A DNA stretch of 64,000 nucleotides, taken from Brachypterus glaber (lineage: Eukaryota > Arthropoda > Insecta > Coleoptera > Kateretidae). This document shows positions 23,765 to 36,400 of this stretch, piece by piece. The notes under the pieces were generated by a model. It did no database searches. It was not told the origin of the DNA and worked only from the letters and a program-made list of their open reading frames with translations. Location of the stretch: contig OY294049.1 of assembly GCA_958510825.1 (NCBI GenBank), forward strand, positions 25,812,986-25,876,985, read 5' to 3'. The translations under genes were made by a program, and so were the position numbers. How positions within the stretch are numbered: position 1 is the first letter of the stretch; every line of letters begins with the position of its first letter.

Positions 23765-24290
23765 CTTTTCAAACATTTTCGCCTGCGGCCCAATGTTTGG
23801 GATTTTGTTAATAGATTTTATAAAATAGTATGATCCATTAAACTGGAAAATGTGAAGCAACTTGATTAGCAATAATATGATATTACAATTTTAATTAATA
23901 GATTTTATAAAATTATTTACATGTCAAGTTTTAAGGTGTTTGGGAAATGCAAAAACTTGAGATTTCTAAAAAAATTAGCCTGCCTAGTAAGTTATGTTTT
24001 AAGAGATTTCACCTACTAATTTGAAATTCTATAAAAATAATTATGTACTTACTATTAAATTATTTGCTTTTCGAATTCTTAAAAATTTGTCCTGAAAACT
24101 GTAAGTAAAATTTTTCTCCCGCGGCGCTAAATTTGATTACCTTAAAATTTTAATTTATAAATTTTATTTCCTCTGTCTATTTGAAGTTTTTTTTAATAAA
24201 TTTTTGTGACAATTTTAATCAAAAATGACTGCGGCGCTAAACATGCTTACCAATATTGCAAAAAAGTCTGGCTAGTTTGTGAAAAGTTAT
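23765..24290. repeat. Degenerate repeat with CGCCTGCGGCGCTAA motif, upstream of gene B
   Basis: The motif (GCCTGCGGCCCAATG, CCGCGGCGCTAAATT, CTGCGGCGCTAAACATG) recurs at 23780, 24117 and 24230, separated by AT-rich DNA. A longer related array lies in gene C intron 1 (46985-47830) with the same connecting sequence CTCTGTCTATTTGAAGTTTT, and a weaker version at 32220-32530. Confidence 0.65.
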
Positions 24291-24431
24291 TGATTCTTGG
24301 AGCGCCACTTTCCAAAACAATTAGGACAAAATAATTCGCTTAATTCTTGAAATTCTGAAATTGAATAATATTTATGTGGATCTACTAATATTTTCATAAA
24401 TTATGTTTTTTTTAGTCACAATAATACAGCC

Positions 24432-27400
24432 ATGTCCTTGACAACAACTTTTAAAGTAGTTCCGAAGTACTTCAATGTGCGTTTAAATATCAGTTTACAA
24501 AACATAAGAAAATCGTCGAGTGTACAACAAGTTGTAAGAGGAAAAACAAAATCTTCAGCTGATACCAAACCTTGCAAAGTTGGAGCTGGTAAGTTAAAAA
24601 AAAAAACAAGCTGTGAAGATATGTAATTCCATTATATACTATTTATAGTGGATTGTATATTTCATATATTTGTTGTAAAAAAAGTTTTCAAAAAAAAAAT
24701 TTATTTCGCGACGAAAAAGTTTGGAAAAAAAATAAAAATAAAAATTTTCAAAGAATTTTCTTTTTGTAAAAATTTATCGTGTTCACAAAAAAAAACTGAA
24801 ATCGGACGGACGGACGGATGGGCATATCCTATTTTTTATAAAACAAATTTGTATCCAAGAATTTTTTGTCTAGGACGTTTTTTGGCGATTTTAGGAAATT
24901 CCAAACTACCGTATAACTGTTCTAGCGCTACTCGGTGTGAAAAGTATAATAATAACCAAAATAGTCTTCATCAAAACTCTAAAATTAGGTACATTTTTAT
25001 AAACGCCTTTACGAAAAATTGAATTTCCATCCAGTTTTTCATTAGTTTCCCACTGATTTATCATTTAAAATTGATAACTACTGGCGTCAAATGCATTTTT
25101 CATAGTGCAAGTTATATTACATTTTTGTTTTGGTATATTAAAAGCATTTTTCTAAGAATTGGTTCTATTGTATAAAATGCTCGAGAACAATTTCCTAAAA
25201 GCAAAATAATTTGCCAGAACCAATGGGGTATTGCAAAAAAATATTTTTCTATTTTTTCATAATCACCCCTGCATTGTGGTTTCAAATAAAAAGCTATGCT
25301 TGTATACCAAATTTCAGGTTACTTAAACATTTTTTGACCCCCGCCCATGTCAATTATAATAATGAGATATTTGTATTGTTTAATTTCTTACATTGTTACA
25401 GTTTTAAAGACAAAACAAGCCGTGAAGATATGTAATGCTGTGCATATTATACTATTCACAGTAGATGGTATATTTAATTTTCCCAAAAAATGCAACTTAA
25501 AAAAAATTAAAAAAAAATAAATTACAATTTTTTTTTCAAAAAAAAAATCGAAAAAATTTTGAAAAAAAAAGTTTTGCAAAAAAAAAATTGAAAATTTTTT
25601 TTTTATTTTTTGTTTATTTGTTTTTTCTTAAAGTTGTGTTTTTTGGGAAAATGCAGTATACCATCCCCTGTGAATAGTATACCGGGTGTCCCAACTCTAG
25701 TTACCCAGCGATTTTCTAGAAAGCTAAAAGAGATAACAAGTTCTGCAAAAACCACCTTAAATGGGAGGGCATTATCTATAAAAATTAGCCAAAAATTAAA
25801 TCCACCCCTCCTAAAACTTAGTTATATCTTCTAGCTTTCGAGAAAATCACTGCCTAAATATAGATGGGATCCGAAGGTTGTTTTTAAATTTTTTATCACT
25901 TCTAAAACTCAAAAAAAGCAAGTATTATACACCATTGTATTTGCAAGTCAAAGTCTATACAAAACAACCGAAAAAATATAGGGGTGCTATTTGAAAAAAT
26001 AAAGTTGTAGGAAGGGATGGATTTAATGTTGGGTCACTTTTTTATAGAAGCTGTTCTCTTATTTAAACTTTTTTTTTTCAGAAATCGATTATCTATCTAT
26101 TTTCGGGGAAATCGCTGCCCAATAAAGTTGAAATCAGGGGTTTGTTTTAAAATGTTTTTTACTACTTCTCAACTTAAAAATAGCAAGTTTAATATACCAT
26201 TGTATTAACAAGCTCAAGGTCTATCCAATACAACCAAAAAATATAGGGGTGCTATTTGAAAAAATAAAGTTAGGGGTAGTAGTAGTAGTAGTAAATTTTT
26301 GGGTTGGCCAAAGCCGGACTACTAGGCCATTTCTGGCCCTTTTTGTCACCCCAGGCATTCCCAGCCATTTACTAATTTGAGTCCTCCTTGAACCTGCCGG
26401 CCTTTCAATAAAGGTCAGGATATTGGCCCAGGGGAGATCTCTTAGTTCCTCTTGGTTGTCTTTGAGTTTCAAAGACTTGCAACCTGATCCTATCGTATCT
26501 GACACACTCGGCTAAGTAATGAAAGGATGTTTCATCCTCTCCGCACTCTGGGCATAGCGGACTCTCTAGAATCCGCATTGTTGCGAGGTGCTTCCTTAGC
26601 TTGCAGTGGCCCGTGAGGACCCCTACAAGTTGTCTGAGTGCAGTTCTTCCTTTTTCCAGCAACCAGTCTTCGATTTGCTTGGGCCAGCCAGGAAGTCCCT
26701 AGCTTGCCGGCAACCGTCGACCGCCCTCCATTGCTCCTTTAGCTTGGAATAAGCCCACTCATCGAGAGCGGTCTTTACTTGCTTCCTTGTTAGGGGTAAG
26801 TTGGATTTTATTTTTGGCTACATTTAATAGATATTGTTGTCACATTTAAGGTGGTTTTTGCAGAACTTTTAGTTTTCGAGAAAATCGCTGGGTAAATAGA
26901 GTTGAGACATCCGGAATAATGGAATGGTAACATTAAATATCTTCACGGCTTGTTTTGTATTTAAACCTGTAACAATGTAAGGAATTAAACAATAAAAAAA
27001 CCTCATTATTTATTATAATATAACTGAGTTGGGCGGGGTTCAAAAAATGTTCAAGTAACCTGAAATTTGGTATGCAAGCATAGTTTTTCAATGGCGATTT
27101 CTCCCGTTAGATTAGACAGGGACAAAAGTTCTACCCAAAAAGGATAGAAGACATACATACACTCCCACTTCCACCCAACCAAACAAATTCTGTATTTGTT
27201 CTTGGTTGAACAAATACAATATTTACTTGGCCGGGCGAAAAGTGTAACTATATTATTTTTATTAAAGAAATTACTGGCGCCATCTAAATTTTAGTAGAAT
27301 TATCTTATTCTACAGATTCACATTAGCTATGTTCTTTCGTGCCGCTCAGTGCTCACTTTCCGCCCAACCAAATAAATACTGTATTTGTTGTATGAAAAAC

Positions 27401-30400
27401 AAATACAGTATTTATTTGGTTGGCTGGAAAGTGTAGCACAAATGAGATAGAGATAGGGTAGACGTCTTTTGTTTCATAATTCTAGTTATACAGAGCTCCA
27501 TTGAAACAACATAGGAGAGGTGCATATGAAAAATTAAAACAACGTTTTTTTTGCAATACCCTAGTGAACAACTGCACACATCTAGGAAGTATTTGTACAA
27601 ATTTTGAAAAATCTTGTGGAAGTATTTTTGAAGGAAACCACTTTTCCATGAGAAGGAAATAATTTGTATAGTCGTATTAATGGTGCAGGTCGCTTGGAAA
27701 ACAACTTTACACTACGATATTTCAAGAACGCTTTAACATAAAGACTTAAAGATTTAAAATGTGGCAATAAAACTTTTGGTAAAAAATTCAAGTCTATGTC
27801 GAAGCGTTCTTGAAATATCTTAGTGCAAGCGACCTACACCATTAACACGGCTTTACTTGTGATTCAGTTAATGGCAAATCTTTATAATTAAAGTTAATTG
27901 TTTTTATCTGTAAGACTCATAATTATGTAATTTAAATTTCAAGATAATTTAAAATAAATTAAATTTAAAAAAATCAAATTTTGATGACCAAAATAACTTT
28001 ATTATGCGTACAGGATGTCTTATTTAGCTAGGTTAAACCAAACCCTCACAGAAATTTTTTAGTAATTATTATTGAGTTTCAGTAATTTATTACTTACGGC
28101 TAGTAATTCCGCAGTAATTTATAAATATTATTACTATTGAGCAGTAATTTATTATAGACCTCAGTAATTTAATTTTATTACACTAATAATAAATTAGAAA
28201 TCTCAATAATTTTCAGTAAATATTACACTAGTAATAAATAGGTAAATAATTAATTACTGCCAATAATAAATCACTAGTAGCACTAATTTAAACTAGTGAT
28301 TGACCAATACAAGCGCAGCCGAGATAAACACAAATAAAATACAGGGTGATCAATAACTGCCAGGCCAAAATTTAGGAGGTGATTCTGCATCTTAGAATAT
28401 CAAAAAAAGTTCCTATAGTTGGTCCGCAAATAAGCGCTAAGGGAGCTACGGCCCTTTAAAATTGTAATAAAAATAAGGTTTTTAATTAATAACTCTGGTA
28501 TCCTTTAAGCTAGAGCGACGAGCTTTTGCATGCATACTAGTATTAATCGGGGCAATACATTTATATTAATTTATTTTTTTGAATTTATCCAGAGGCGTCC
28601 CTAGACGGAAAAACGTATTAGGCTTAATAAGTTTTTGCCTCAAACTTTTTTTGATTTTTTTATAAAAAATATGGATTCCTTGAGTAAAAATACATAAAAA
28701 ATGTCTTATAGTGTAACACTGTAGGAGCAACCGTTTTCAAACAAGGGGCTGTCCATATATTACGTAATGCAATTTTTCAAAAAAATTGACCCCTTTCCCC
28801 CCTGTGTAACAAACTGTAACATTTACCCCCCCCCCCCCCTGTGTAACGCGTAACAATATAAAAATTTTGTTTAGCAATAAATTTAACTGTATTCTCACTA
28901 TTGATTCGTTTTACTCGACAAAACAAACATGAACCTAAAATATAGTATAACAACCTTAAAAAAAAATTACACGAAAAAATCGCTCAAACTTTAAAAAAAT
29001 ATTCATAATCAATATCATAAAGGGAAAAAATACTAGGTACCTCTTTTTACACTGAGTGTCACATATAACACGTATATTGTTTATGCACAGGTATACAAAA
29101 TAGTACACACATTGGTGTTCTGTGAGTACACATTCCGCGCGAAAATGTATCATCGCCGATGATTCATCGGGAAGATCACGCAAGAACAGGGCTGTAAGAT
29201 TTTATTTTAATATCAATGTCAACAGTTTTTTTACTGATTACAATATTATTTAAATATGCATAGTTTCGTCAATTTTTGTGTGAAAAAGGAAATTATGGGC
29301 CACAAATAGTAATTTATGTTGAAATAAAAATACATCCGCCAAGCTTAGGAAATAAACATTAAATTTATTAAATTCCGTTACGTAACGTTTACCTAGAACC
29401 CCCCCCCCCTCCCCCTTGTCACAAACTGTAACAATTTCTCTGACCCCCTTTTGGATATAGAATCACCTTAAATTTTGGCATGGCAGTAACTGATCACCCT
29501 GTATAATAAGTTACATGTCTGTTTGTTACATGTCTGTTTAACCTCGTACTATTCTACTTAATTAAGCATCCCCTAAGTCCAGGACTTGTGTGGGCTAGTA
29601 GTAGAGGGAACCACCCGCTTATACTGACTTTCGAACCAGTTTCTAGGGACTGTCCGTTTCACTTCGCCAAATTTCAATGATTAATTAACTGAAAAAAGCA
29701 AATCGGCGCCAGTGAGAATCGAACTCACGATAGTAGATTTGCTATTCATACGCGCTAACCACTATGCTATGCCAGCCCCAAAGTACAATAAATATAAAAA
29801 TCTATATTTATGGACGAAATGCATAGAAAAGAATTTATTTCAATAATTCTCAGCAATAGTTACACCAGTAATAAACTGGAAAATAATTTATTACTGCCAG
29901 TAATAAATTACTAGTAGTACTAATTTAAACTAGTGATAAATTGACAAATAATAAATTACTGCCAATAAATAATAAATTTCTAGTAGTTACAATTAAAACT
30001 AGTAATAATTTGGCAAGTTATTAATTTCTGCTAATAATAAATTACTTAAATAAATGATAAATTATTTGCAGTAATGAATTACTTGCCAATTTATCACTAG
30101 TATTACTGCCAGTAATAATTACTTTAAAAAGTCTGTAAGGGAAGTGGATCATATTTTACTATTTACCTGGTTGAGATAACAAGGGTTTTTTTCTTTCATA
30201 CTTTATATATTTTTTGTGATTTTTTCGGTTATAAGTGAAAATGTGGGACTTGAGTTAGTTTATTAAAATTGTGTGTCAACATCTAATAAAACAGGCCTAC
30301 AAAAAATAAAAATAAACGTAAAATACTCTTAACCGGACTATATTTTTCTTAAGAGTTTTTGGGGCGCTGAAAACAAAGAGTGACCGCAATGTTCGCTTGT

Positions 30401-33400
30401 TTTTCCAATACCTTTAACTTCGATTGGAGTTGATAAAATGTAACGTATAAGTGCTCAATATTTTTATCTGGTCATGAACTTGTGCAAAAAGCAAGATTTA
30501 TTGTTCTAGAAGCTAAACATCCCCTTAAACAAAGGGTTAACTACACCCCTTATTTTTGCATAACGTACGTGCCAGGAAAATATTAATTGTTTATTATTTT
30601 AGTAACTCGATTTTTCTTGAGATACTTTATGATTTACTACTTTTTTTGGTGCTTGTGGGTAGTTTAACCATCTTTGTGGGGGTGGATTTTCATCAAATCC
30701 GTGGGTGATATCCCTTTACGTGTTTTTTATGTTTCATATTACAAAAAAAAATGTATTTTTTAAATTAATAGAAATATTTTTTGAATTTTTTTTAACTCAT
30801 TTAATCGTAGTTTTGTCTACGATTTTACAATCACTTTAAAATAATTAATGAATGTTATTTACATAAGTAACAATATTAACTACTAAAATGATAAACAATT
30901 GATCTTTTCCTCGCACGTGCGTTATGCAAAAATAAGGGGGATGTTTAGCTTCTAGAATAATAAATCTTACTTTTTGCACAAGTTCATGACCAGGAAAAAA
31001 TTTTGAGCACTTATACGTTGCATTTTATCAATTCGAATCGAAGTTACAGGTGTTGGAAAAAGGCTAAAAGAAATCTTTTTATGCGACATTCTTTGACAGT
31101 TAAAAAACTCGAAGTCCAAACCAATTTTTGTCAAAAAACTGCAAAAAATAATATTGGACAAGTAAGCTCGAGATCTTAAAAGTTATCTATCACCTAAACT
31201 ATTAAATTTTAGGAGTTTTACCCGAAGACATATTTGATCAGAGTCTAAAACTATAATATACCCAAATTTCAGCCAAATCCGACCAAAACCACTATTCCGT
31301 AAGACCGGTGCACTAGCAGCCTAACTATTGATCAGTAGGTAGTTTAGGCGCTAGAGCAACTGATTTTTGGAAGTTGTGCCCTTGGACACTTTTGATTGAA
31401 AACTATGATATATCCAAAATTGAGCCAAATCTTACCAAGACCAATTTTCCATAAGATCCTTTGGGGGTTAGCTACCTTTTTCATTTTTAAATTCATTTTC
31501 AGCGCCCAAAAACACCTAAGAAATATAGTCTGGTTAAGAGTAGTAAACTTTTTTTGTGAGCCTGTGTAATCATCAATCTACAATCTAAAAATATGATTGA
31601 ATTATAAATTATAATTTTGCTAAATAAAACAACCTGTAGTAAGTACCTCTTCTAAATTAAAATTCTCTATTATGTAAATAATTTAAATATTCCAAAAGGA
31701 TTTTGAGTCTATCAATTGTTTAGTAATAATTCCGATACATATTTGGTTGATAATTCAAGAAAGTAAATAATCTAAATTATTTTTAGCCAGGCCAGTTATA
31801 ACAGAGATACGTGAGGCAAAGAGATTCATGGTGGACTGCTTCAAAGCAGTTGGAACTCCAGAAGAACATGCCAAAATAGTAGCCGAAAATTTAGTTACAG
31901 CTGATTACAGAGGGCATTACAGTCATGGCATGAACCGTTTAGGTAACATTATATTTTTACAATATTTATTGAGAATAAAAGATAAATAGAATCTATAATT
32001 TATTTGAGGTGTATATATATTTATAGTATTATTAATTTGAGCCATTTCGCCTCAATGATTATTTATATCGATAAAAAATCTAAAAACGAAAATAAAATTA
32101 AAATGTTCAGGCGCACCTATTTCTAGATGCGCTGGTAAGGTATTGCGTTTAAAATAATACTTATCTCCTATATCTTCTTTACCTAAAAAATATTATGAGT
32201 CAATACCAAAATACCAAAGTTTAAAATTTTTGCCTAAATAAAGAATGGCCTGCAGCGCTAGGGCTTTCTTATTTTTGTTTTATTTAAGCTTCTCCGGGGT
32301 CTGGGTTTGATGGTCCCCCAGAAGGATAAGGGCTCCAAAACCAGCAAATATGCAGGTACTTTTCCAAGTGGACCATATAAACTATAGATCTTTAAATTCG
32401 TAAAAATTTTCGCCTGCGGCCCTGGGGCCTTCTTACGTTTCGTCTTTTTTAGGGTTATAAAACTTAATAATAATAAAACGTAAATATTACTAAATTTTCG
32501 CGTTCGGCGCTAAAGCTTTCTTGGTTTAAGTGGCTTAAGGTTTTTAATTGTAACACTTTTAAAATTAAAATATACTATGAAAAATCGCCTGTGGTATGAC
32601 AAATAGAATAACAATTAAAATGACATTAAACTTTCCTCTTGACGCACTTCCGTCCGCCATTTTCGGCCTGAGATTTTGTGTATGTCGGTACTCTTTTTGT
32701 GTAGTATGTAAACTACCTACCTACCCTAACAAACCTGCCTATTCACAGTGTTTCGTCTAGTGTATAGCTAGCTGGACAAAATTATTTTATTTGTTTTAAT
32801 TGCATAGAATTGTATATTATGCTGGGCATATCAGAGAGAAAAAAAAATTGTTTTCATAAAAAAAAAGATTTTATTTTTTACAATGAAATAATACGAGGAT
32901 AAGGCAATAACGTAAACGTAAAAGTGCAATATCGAATGAAAATTAACAAAATTAAAACAAAATAATAAATCTTGAATCTTTCCGAAGAATCGGATACCAA
33001 ATAATTTTCTTTGTCGTTATTTAAAAACTCTGTGTTTGTCTGTAGTTTTAACTAGTTTTTTTTTCTGGGTACCTCCCTAAGAGAGTTAATAACAGGATCG
33101 GACATTATAAGAAACATGTTAAGTAGGTCTGTACTCGTAGTAATCCGTGAGCTTTTTCTGGTATGGTGCTCACGGAATCTCCGACAGTCCTTGTTTCTAG
33201 CCTCTTGAGCTTCTTCGGAAAACATCCCAGAAGATAAGACCTGATGACTGACGTACTATGCACTAATATTTTATGTACAGTAGCAGGCATTGGATACCAC
33301 GAATACAGACTTAAAAACATTTTTTTTCGATGCATACTTTTTTAAATTTGTCACAATTAATGTCGTATCCAGATGCTAAGGTACATAATATAATGTGAAA

Positions 33401-36400
33401 TTTTTTGATCAGAACAACGTCCAATCCTGTAATTTCACTGCCTAGTTTAGGATTAGAAAAAAAATCTTCGGGCCGTGTTCCCATCATTAGTGTTTCCATG
33501 CCCAGGCTTTGGTTTATCTACTATAGTAGTAGTAGTAGTAAGGGTGGGGAGGCTACAAGCCAGTCAACTAGGCCATTATGGCCCTTTTTGCCAGCCCCGA
33601 GCTGTCCCAGCCACATATCTACCCTACTCCCTGCCTAAACCTGCCGGACCTCCTTATAAAGGTCGCGATATCTGTCCAGGCAAGGGTACGCAACTCCTCT
33701 CTTCGGAGAATTGCCACTCCGAAGAACTCCTGTCGTATTCTGCCGAACCGATCGCATTGTTCTAGGAAATGGAAGGACGATTCTTCGTCTATCCCGCAAC
33801 CCGAACAGACGGGGTCGTTACCGACCTTCATCTTGAACAGATGCCTTCCTAGTCCACAGTGACCCGTGAGGATCCCTGTGAGTTGGCTGATCGTGGCTCG
33901 GCTTCTTCCTAGTAGCCACGTGGTTTTTGACTTGCTTGGACCGGAAAGGAAGTCCTTTGCCTGTCTGCAGTTCGTGACCGTTGACCAGCTTTCTCTTAGT
34001 TTTTCTCCAGCCCACGTGTTAAGGGCTGATGTGACTTGTTTCCTTGTAATACCAAGCATGGGTTCGGGTCCCATGCACGGAGTCTCGGCTCCGGGCCTGG
34101 CAAGTTCGTCTGCCTTCTCGTTGCCTGGTATCCCGCTGTGTCCAGGGACCCACACAAGGTGGACTCTTTTGTTTCTCGCTAGTTCCTCCAGGGCTTCTAT
34201 GCATTCCTGCACTAGACTGGATCTTGTGCCGGGTGCACTGAGAGCCTCGAGGGCTGCTTGGCTGTCGGAGCAGATGTATACACCTTCTTGCCGTTTATCT
34301 ACTATAAGACCCATACGAGTTTTAAATACTTGCCTTATGGATTCAGATCGTTCCTTCATTTTAGCTTTATCAGAATCTCCCTTAACTTGCCACTTTTCGA
34401 TCTCCAATCGATAGCTAATGTGTAGGGGACATTCGAAAGTTATAATCCAAGCATGTAAGGTAGATAAACCAAAACCCAGTTTATCTGGATTGTGTGGGAA
34501 TTCCTTTGATTCGTCATTCATAGTTTTCGGTGTGGCTCCACAAATGTAACACCTTTGAGCGGAAGTAGTGTCGGTCAAAGCGTTACTTATTTTGCCGTCA
34601 ATCATGGTCAAAGCATTTAATGTTGAACAGAAATTTTAATGTCATTAACGTTTCACGATGTTGGAAGCAATCTGTTAATTTCCTCCATCATATCGTTCCT
34701 TTCTTTTATTGTAAGTTCTGTTGTTTCCTTTGCGAATATAAACTTAAGAGGCCGGCAATACATTGTAGACGATGGTCGTGGATTTTGCCATACAACAATG
34801 TCACCTTTAAGAACAAAAGAGAATATAAAAAGAAATTCGTCTGTAGCGTTAGCATTATCAAATTTCTGTTTATATGTACTATGACCAGAACTGCCGTCAC
34901 AACCCCACTTAACTAAATTAAATGACAAATCAGAGGCAGCCAAATCAGGGACGATAGTGCTGATGACTTCTCGTTGTATTTCAACGATACGTTGAGTCGT
35001 TAAGTTAACGATAGCCTGCACATTTAAATCAGCTCGCGATTCAGTCACAGTAATGTCGTCCTTAGATGGCAGACAGGCTAACTTTGCTTTACTCACACTG
35101 TGTGTGGTATGATGGAAACACGTAACTTCCCGTCTTCATTGCCCACTTTCTTGTCTGCTTATATGAATGCGTTGTCACTTTGCTGTTTACATAATAAGCT
35201 AACGCTTCTTCAGCGCTCAACGGCCTAACATCTTTACTTGGAGTCACTTCCACTATACCTTCTCTCACATTTTTCAATTGAGTGGCCACATTTCTGTGAC
35301 CTTCCCGGCGACTAGCACACTCTGCAGCAATGAGAAGTTCATTTGCACTTCGCGAATCGACGAGTGCTTCGACTCGTTGTTTTTTTGTTTTCAACAAAGC
35401 ATCTTCAAATGATTTTCTTGGTATACCCTCAGGATGAAGTGCTCCAGAAGAAGTAGATGGAGTTAGCTCATTAGTCAATACACGGAACTCTAAGTCCGAC
35501 CCATCGAACCAGCTTTTGTGTTTCTCCACAAATTGCTCCTTCGTCTTCTTTGCTGAATTCCATTTAGCTTCCAACATGTTGGAGTAGTAGCTGATTTTCT
35601 TCTTCGGAAGACTCATCGGCTTTATCAAATTTATGAGAAATAAATACATAAAGTTGATCATTTCTGTCATTTTTTGTGTGTTTAATCCATTCTTCGAAAA
35701 AAAAAACATTCTTGTGATGGTGACGACTTGTTCTAAAAAAACACATAATTTTAGTTGCGGGCACTTTCGGGCCAAAATGATTACTGGTAATTAAACGTGA
35801 ATATAGGGCATTATATCAAAAAACAAAATTAGCCTAAAGGCAGGTCTTTGAAAATTAGAGATTAAAGAAATTTTCAAAAAAAAATTCAACAGTATTTTCA
35901 GTTACATATTTTAAGTATAACTACCCAACAAAAACTGTATTTTTTACATAAATATAATAAACATACCTTGAATAAAATATTCCATCACTAAAACACTTTT
36001 CACTTTCACTAAAAATTTTAAGACATGTTATCGAAACTGTGGCAAAATTTCAACTGTTACGAAATTGACCGCAACGCTTTGCTTTTCACTTACCTTTAAT
36101 CCAGGCTACCTAATTAGGGAATAATCTGTGACCTTTATTTTTTGGATTTGGTACCTGGGAGGGGATGTTTGGACCTGGTACCGTTAGTTTCATGTAATTA
36201 GGTCATGCATTTTGTCTTCTAGACGAAACACAGTGTGTAATCTAGTTAATAGTAATTGAGATAATTTTTTGTGGACCAGTACTATAATAATATTTTAAAT
36301 AAGTAAATATTAAATTTGATAATCAATATTTACTAGATTTTGTTCATCAATTCTGTCAAATTCGTTTTTAGCGTCTAAAAATATGTACGTAAGAAATTGA

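Larger units (their letters stand above)
25218..27565. mobile_element. Large foldback-type element in gene B intron 1 (composite)
   Basis: Inverted blocks face each other: GGGTATTGCAAAAAAA (25223) against TTTTTTTTGCAATACCC (27547); GGTTACTTAAACATTTTTTG (25318) against CAAAAAATGTTCAAGTAACC (27040); and ACAAAACAAGCCGTGAAGATA (25410) against its complement (26940). Between them lies a second inverted pair, GTGTCCCAACTCTAGTTACC (25686) and the complement ending near 26914, enclosing a direct duplication of about 260 bp around 25918 and 26180. A LINE end (26279-26788) is nested inside. Boundaries are approximate. Confidence 0.5.
28048..30147. repeat. AGTAATAAATTACT-rich element, split by insertions
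   Basis: Two blocks of repeated AGTAATTTATTACT-like palindromic units (28060-28290 and 29860-30125) are bounded by CCCTCACAGAAATTTTTTAG and, inverted, TTTAAAAAGTCTGTAAGGG. The sequence between them holds the 28342 MITE and the tRNA-like SINE candidate. It is probably one simple-repeat-rich MITE opened by later insertions. Confidence 0.5.
32744..36235 (-). mobile_element. Transib DNA transposon (RAG1-like transposase), broken copy
   Basis: The ends are CACAGTGTTTCGTCTAG (32744) and, inverted, CACTGTGTTTCGTCTAG (36235 inward), differing at one base. Both resemble V(D)J heptamers, as known for Transib. A-rich ACAAAAT blocks follow at 25 and 13 bases from the heptamer. The minus strand encodes a RAG1-like transposase (about 35775 to 33060). 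A LINE (33526-34292) sits in its coding region. Flanking 5-mers (CTATT, TGTAA) do not match, so the expected 5-bp duplication is lost. It lies in gene B intron 2. Confidence 0.85.

Noticed and set aside
24648..25022. 124-codon + strand open frame after gene B exon 1
   Set aside because: Lys/Phe-rich translation of an AT-rich dispersed repeat; the homologous repeat at 39410-39600 does not keep the frame.
29705..29779. Functional tRNA gene
   Set aside because: The anticodon arm does not form a 5-bp stem with a 7-base loop, and the acceptor stem has a mismatch; SINE origin fits better.
33866..34414. 182-codon + strand open frame
   Set aside because: It is the antisense of the LINE RNase H and Transib coding sequence on the minus strand; no independent support.
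33619..34611. 330-codon minus frame as a host gene
   Set aside because: It is a chance in-frame junction of Transib transposase and a LINE end; the LINE target duplication proves the insertion.
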